DNA of 17,093 bases from Lachnoclostridium sp. UBA1434 (GTDB taxonomy: Bacteria; Bacillota; Clostridia; Lachnospirales; Lachnospiraceae), in contig DCTS01000056.1 of the NCBI GenBank assembly GCA_002329645.1, forward strand, positions 30,269 to 47,361, given 5' to 3'. The notes under the pieces were generated by a model. That model saw nothing but the letters and a program-made list of their open reading frames with translations. It did not search any database and was not told where the DNA came from. A program made the position numbers and the translations under genes. Shown piece by piece: positions 14,331 to 17,093 of this stretch. Every line of letters begins with the position of its first letter. Positions within the stretch are counted from its first letter, which is position 1.

Positions 14331-15881
14331 TTATTTTTGACTGACGGGGACAAGCAGTGATTTACCCGTCATTTCATCAGGCTTTATCATCCCCATCATA
14401 TCAATTAATGTGGGCACGATATCTGCAAGACAGCCGCCCTCAGCCAGGGTATAACCCTTGTCATAATTAATCAGAATGAAGGGTACCGGGTTAGTGGTAT
14501 GAGCAGTGAAAGGCTCATTTGTTTCATAATCTATGAGCTGCTCCGCATTGCCGTGGTCTGCGCACAGGAACATCTGCCCGTCAATCTCAAGCAGTGCATC
14601 CAAAGCCTTTCCTACACACTCGTCAACAGCTTCTATTGCCTTAATGGCAGCCTCAAGCACGCCGGTATGCCCTACCATATCAGGGTTGGCAAAGTTGATT
14701 ATTATCACGTCATATTTTCCGGATTTTATTGCCTTTACAAGATTGTCAGCCACCTCATATGCGCTCATCTCAGGCTGTAAGTCATAGGTCGGTACCTTGG
14801 GGGAATTGACCAGTATCCTGTCCTCACCCTCATTTGGAACCTCAATGCCTGCGTTAAAGAAGAATGTTACATGGGCATACTTCTCGGTTTCGGCCAGACG
14901 CAGCTGAGTCATATTATTCTTTGCAAGGAATTGTCCGAAGGTGTTGTCGATATCAACCTTGTGGAATGCGACCATCTTGTTGGGTATTGTTATATCATAT
15001 TCGGAGAAGCAGACATAGGTCAGCTTCATCTTCCTTACGCCTTCAAATTTATCGAAGTCTTCGATGCAGAAGGTCCTGGTTATCTCTCTTGCCCTGTCGG
15101 GCCTGAAGTTATAGAATATTATGGAGTCGTTCTCCTTAATTGTTGCAACTGGCTTGCCATCCTCAAGGACTACCGTCGGAATGACAAATTCATCGTAAAC
15201 TTCCTTGTCATAGGAGTTTTGAACAGCCTCCACCGCGCTGTTTGCAGTCTCGCCTTCTCCGTATACCATGGCTCGATAAGCCTTCTCAACACGCTCCCAC
15301 CTGTTGTCCCGGTCCATGGCATAATATCTGCCCATAACTGTCGCTATCCTGCCTACGCCTATGATCTTCGTCTGCTCCCATAGCTCTTCAACATAACCCT
15401 TGCCCGATGCAGGAGGTGTATCCCTTCCGTCAAGAAATGCATGCACATATACATTCTTAAGCCCATTCCTTTTTGCCAGCTCAAGCAGCGCATACAGGTG
15501 CGTATTATGGCTGTGTACTCCTCCGTCCGAAAGCAATCCGTATATATGCAGATCCGAGTTGTTTCGTTTGCAGTTGTCCACAGCGGCAAGAAGGGCGGCA
15601 TTGGTGAAGAAGGTACCGTCCTGTATCTCCTTTGTAATCCTGGTAAGCTCCTGATATACAATCCTTCCGGCTCCCATATTGATATGTCCCACCTCGGAGT
15701 TGCCCATCTGACCCTCGGGAAGTCCTACGGCCATACCGCTTGCATTGCCTTTGACAAAAGGATATTCGGCCATCAGTCTGTCCATTACGGGGGTGCGGGC
15801 TAAAGCTATGGCATTGCCTTCCTTTTTATCGTTAAGCCCATATCCGTCCAATATCATTAAAACTGTAGGTTTTTTTCTCAT
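14331..15881 (-). CDS. gpmI: 2,3-bisphosphoglycerate-independent phosphoglycerate mutase
   Basis: A 516-residue manganese-dependent enzyme that interconverts 3- and 2-phosphoglycerate in glycolysis. It belongs to the alkaline-phosphatase superfamily. Seen: the metal-site start TVLMILDGYG (Asp12); GNSEVGHINMGAGRIVYQ with the phosphorylated Ser62; the HAFLDGRDTPP substrate motif; PDMVGHTG; and the second metal site in CADHGNAEQ. HTTNPVPFIL near the C-terminus supplies the last histidine. Length is typical (about 510). The start ATG at 15881 has TAGGAGAC 5-12 nt upstream. It begins only 9 bp after tpiA, so the two are cotranscribed. No enolase gene follows; secG comes next. Confidence 0.98.
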   Translation of the reverse strand: MRKKPTVLMILDGYGLNDKKEGNAIALARTPVMDRLMAEYPFVKGNASGMAVGLPEGQMGNSEVGHINMGAGRIVYQELTRITKEIQDGTFFTNAALLAAVDNCKRNNSDLHIYGLLSDGGVHSHNTHLYALLELAKRNGLKNVYVHAFLDGRDTPPASGKGYVEELWEQTKIIGVGRIATVMGRYYAMDRDNRWERVEKAYRAMVYGEGETANSAVEAVQNSYDKEVYDEFVIPTVVLEDGKPVATIKENDSIIFYNFRPDRAREITRTFCIEDFDKFEGVRKMKLTYVCFSEYDITIPNKMVAFHKVDIDNTFGQFLAKNNMTQLRLAETEKYAHVTFFFNAGIEVPNEGEDRILVNSPKVPTYDLQPEMSAYEVADNLVKAIKSGKYDVIIINFANPDMVGHTGVLEAAIKAIEAVDECVGKALDALLEIDGQMFLCADHGNAEQLIDYETNEPFTAHTTNPVPFILINYDKGYTLAEGGCLADIVPTLIDMMGMIKPDEMTGKSLLVPVSQK

Positions 15882-15890
15882 AGTAGTCTC

Positions 15891-16637
15891 CTATTTATAA
15901 TTGACGATTTTGCCGAAGTCCGCCTTCAGGCTTGCTCCTCCGACCAGTCCTCCGTCAATGTCCTTCTGGCTGAATAAATCCGCTGCGGATGCTGCGGTAA
16001 CGCTTCCGCCATACTGTATCCTGATTGCGGCAGCCGTAGCCACGTCATATATTTCAGATATGCACATACGGATTGCGCTGCATACCTCCTCCGCCTGCTC
16101 GGTTGTTGCAACCTTTCCTGTTCCTATTGCCCATATCGGTTCATATGCAATAACAGCATTTTTTGCCTGATCCGCAGTAACATTAAGAAATGCAATTTTT
16201 ACCTGCTGGCGCACAAAATCTATAGTGATGCCCTGCTCCCTCTGTGTTAAGGATTCTCCCACACAGATAATTGGAGTAAGCCCGTGTTCAAATGCCTTAA
16301 TAACCTTCTTATTAACAGTTTCGTCCGTCTCGGCAAAATACTGTCTTCTCTCAGAATGTCCTATAATAACATATTTTACTCCGATATCAACAAGCATGCC
16401 CGGGGATACTTCTCCGGTGTATGCTCCGCTTTCTTCAAAATACATGTTCTGGGCGCCGATTGCAATATCCGTTCCCTTCACAGCTTCAACAGCCGGTATA
16501 AGTGAAACGAAGGGTACGCAAAATACCACATCCGCATCCTTTGTTGCAACCAGGGGTTTCAGTTCATTAATAAGGGCTATTGCCTCGGTGGGTGTCTTGT
16601 TCATCTTCCAGTTGCCTGCTATAATCTTCCTGCGCAT
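15891..16637 (-). CDS. tpiA: Triosephosphate isomerase
   Basis: A 248-residue cytoplasmic TIM barrel that interconverts dihydroxyacetone phosphate and glyceraldehyde 3-phosphate. All catalytic features are present: Asn9 and Lys11 in AGNWKMN, His94 in IIGHSERR, Glu166 in AYEPIWAIGTG, the flexible loop six IGTGKVAT (171-178), and the phosphate-binding YGGSV (209-213) and GGLVGGASL (229-237). Length is standard. The ATG at 16637 has AAGGAGG 7 nt upstream. It is followed after 9 bp by gpmI. A 218-bp gap with a candidate -10 and a strong inverted repeat separates it from pgk, so tpiA-gpmI may be transcribed both from pgk and from its own promoter. Confidence 0.98.
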   Translation of the reverse strand: MRRKIIAGNWKMNKTPTEAIALINELKPLVATKDADVVFCVPFVSLIPAVEAVKGTDIAIGAQNMYFEESGAYTGEVSPGMLVDIGVKYVIIGHSERRQYFAETDETVNKKVIKAFEHGLTPIICVGESLTQREQGITIDFVRQQVKIAFLNVTADQAKNAVIAYEPIWAIGTGKVATTEQAEEVCSAIRMCISEIYDVATAAAIRIQYGGSVTAASAADLFSQKDIDGGLVGGASLKADFGKIVNYK

Positions 16638-16750
16638 TATAAATCCTCCTTAGATATATCATTCATAATTTATATTTCTGACAGCTTCCTGCCACGATTT
16701 CATTATAATCTATTATCCGGATTTTAGAACAATTTGTACATCTATAGATT
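16638..16750 (-). promoter_or_regulatory. Candidate tpiA promoter region
   Basis: Reverse strand: a perfect TATAAT at 16707-16702, about 65 nt before the start codon. The best -35 is TTGTTC, 19 nt upstream of it, so the match is only fair. It would place a start site downstream of the hairpin that follows pgk. Confidence 0.4.
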
Positions 16751-16801
16751 GTAGCAAGCTTTTCCTAATAATACAATAGCAGGTTAAGAAAAGCTTGCTA
16801 C
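16751..16801. repeat. 14-bp perfect inverted repeat between pgk and tpiA
   Basis: Arms GTAGCAAGCTTTTC (16751-16764) and GAAAAGCTTGCTAC (16788-16801) are perfectly complementary, with a 23-nt loop. It lies 56 bp past the pgk stop. No T-run follows on either strand and the loop is long, so it is not a standard terminator. It may be an RNA-processing or stabilising hairpin, an attenuator, or a small repeat element. Confidence 0.7.
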
Positions 16802-16856
16802 CTAATGTAAATATCAATATTTTATGCTATATATTGAACATTGTCCTTTGGCAGAA

Positions 16857-17093
16857 CTATTTGTCATTGGCTGCTGCTATTCCGGGAAGCTCTTTTCCTT
16901 CCAGGAATTCCAGTGATGCTCCGCCGCCGGTTGATATGTGGCTCATCTTGTCGCCATAGCCGAGCTGGTTGACGGCGGCAACTGAATCGCCGCCTCCGAT
17001 TATTGTAGTTGCATCTATTTCGGCCAATGCCTTAGCAATTGCATTCGTACCTGCTGCAAAATTAGGGAACTCAAATACGCCCATAGGTCCGTT
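16857..17093 (-). CDS. pgk: Phosphoglycerate kinase, C-terminal end (cut by window edge)
   Basis: The last 78 codons of phosphoglycerate kinase, which transfers phosphate from 1,3-bisphosphoglycerate to ADP. The visible part opens NGPMGVFEFPNFAAGT, the conserved nucleotide-binding stretch of the C-terminal domain. It continues with TIIGGGDSVAAVNQLG, then SHISTGGGASLEFLEGKELPGI, which lines the active site. The C-terminus ANDK is of usual length. The N-terminal domain and start lie beyond the window. The gene precedes tpiA and gpmI on the same strand, the normal clostridial glycolytic order; gap would be expected upstream. Confidence 0.97.
   Translation of the reverse strand, partial: NGPMGVFEFPNFAAGTNAIAKALAEIDATTIIGGGDSVAAVNQLGYGDKMSHISTGGGASLEFLEGKELPGIAAANDK

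Noticed and set aside
14871..15383. 170-codon open frame on the + strand
   Set aside because: Antisense shadow of gpmI, whose motifs are complete and unambiguous.
1..17093. CRISPR array, rRNA or tRNA genes, integrase or prophage
   Set aside because: No regularly spaced repeats, rRNA sequence, separate tRNA cloverleaf or phage gene was seen; the only tRNA-like structure belongs to tmRNA.

Overview
The window looks like chromosomal DNA from a low-to-moderate G+C anaerobic Bacillota, most likely a Lachnospiraceae-type clostridium. This rests on the AGGAGG ribosome-binding sites, U-tailed hairpin terminators, the tmRNA tag ANDNYELAAA, the block pgk-tpiA-gpmI-secG-rnr-smpB-ssrA, a GH10 xylanase, and a BlaI/M56 pair with a large non-penicillin-binding extracellular domain. 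The genus assignment is inference.

Left part (1-6.5 kb): the 3' end of an ABC-2 exporter operon of the COG4586/COG4587/COG3694 type (ATPase truncated by the window edge, then two permeases) converges on a reverse-strand cytoplasmic GH10 beta-xylanase. The two share a bidirectional hairpin terminator. Upstream of the xylanase is a non-coding stretch with a 25-bp tandem repeat that resembles an insertion-sequence end. Next come three reverse-strand membrane proteins: a zinc-ribbon protein, a small hypothetical protein and an MFS transporter. The MFS gene diverges from a sugar-phosphate isomerase/epimerase gene that survives only as its first 45 codons. The break coincides with a GGCACTGTTGCA motif like an IS6/IS26 terminal repeat.

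Middle (6.7-10.4 kb): about 400 bp of degenerate, possibly IS-derived DNA leads to a BlaI-family repressor and an overlapping M56 (BlaR1-like) membrane metalloprotease. The protease carries about 475 residues of extracellular sequence and no recognisable beta-lactam sensor domain. A nearly perfect 42-bp palindrome lies between the promoter and the blaI-like gene and is the obvious operator. A reverse-strand RNHCP-domain zinc protein follows, with a clear terminator.

Right part (10.7-17.1 kb), all reverse strand: ssrA (tmRNA, with promoter and terminator), smpB directly abutting rnr (RNase R), secG, gpmI, tpiA and the C-terminal end of pgk. It combines lower glycolysis with the trans-translation and RNA-decay module. 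Enolase is not at its frequent position between gpmI and secG. The most interesting items are the unusual M56 sensor protein with its palindrome, the disrupted sugar isomerase, and the unexplained hairpin between pgk and tpiA.
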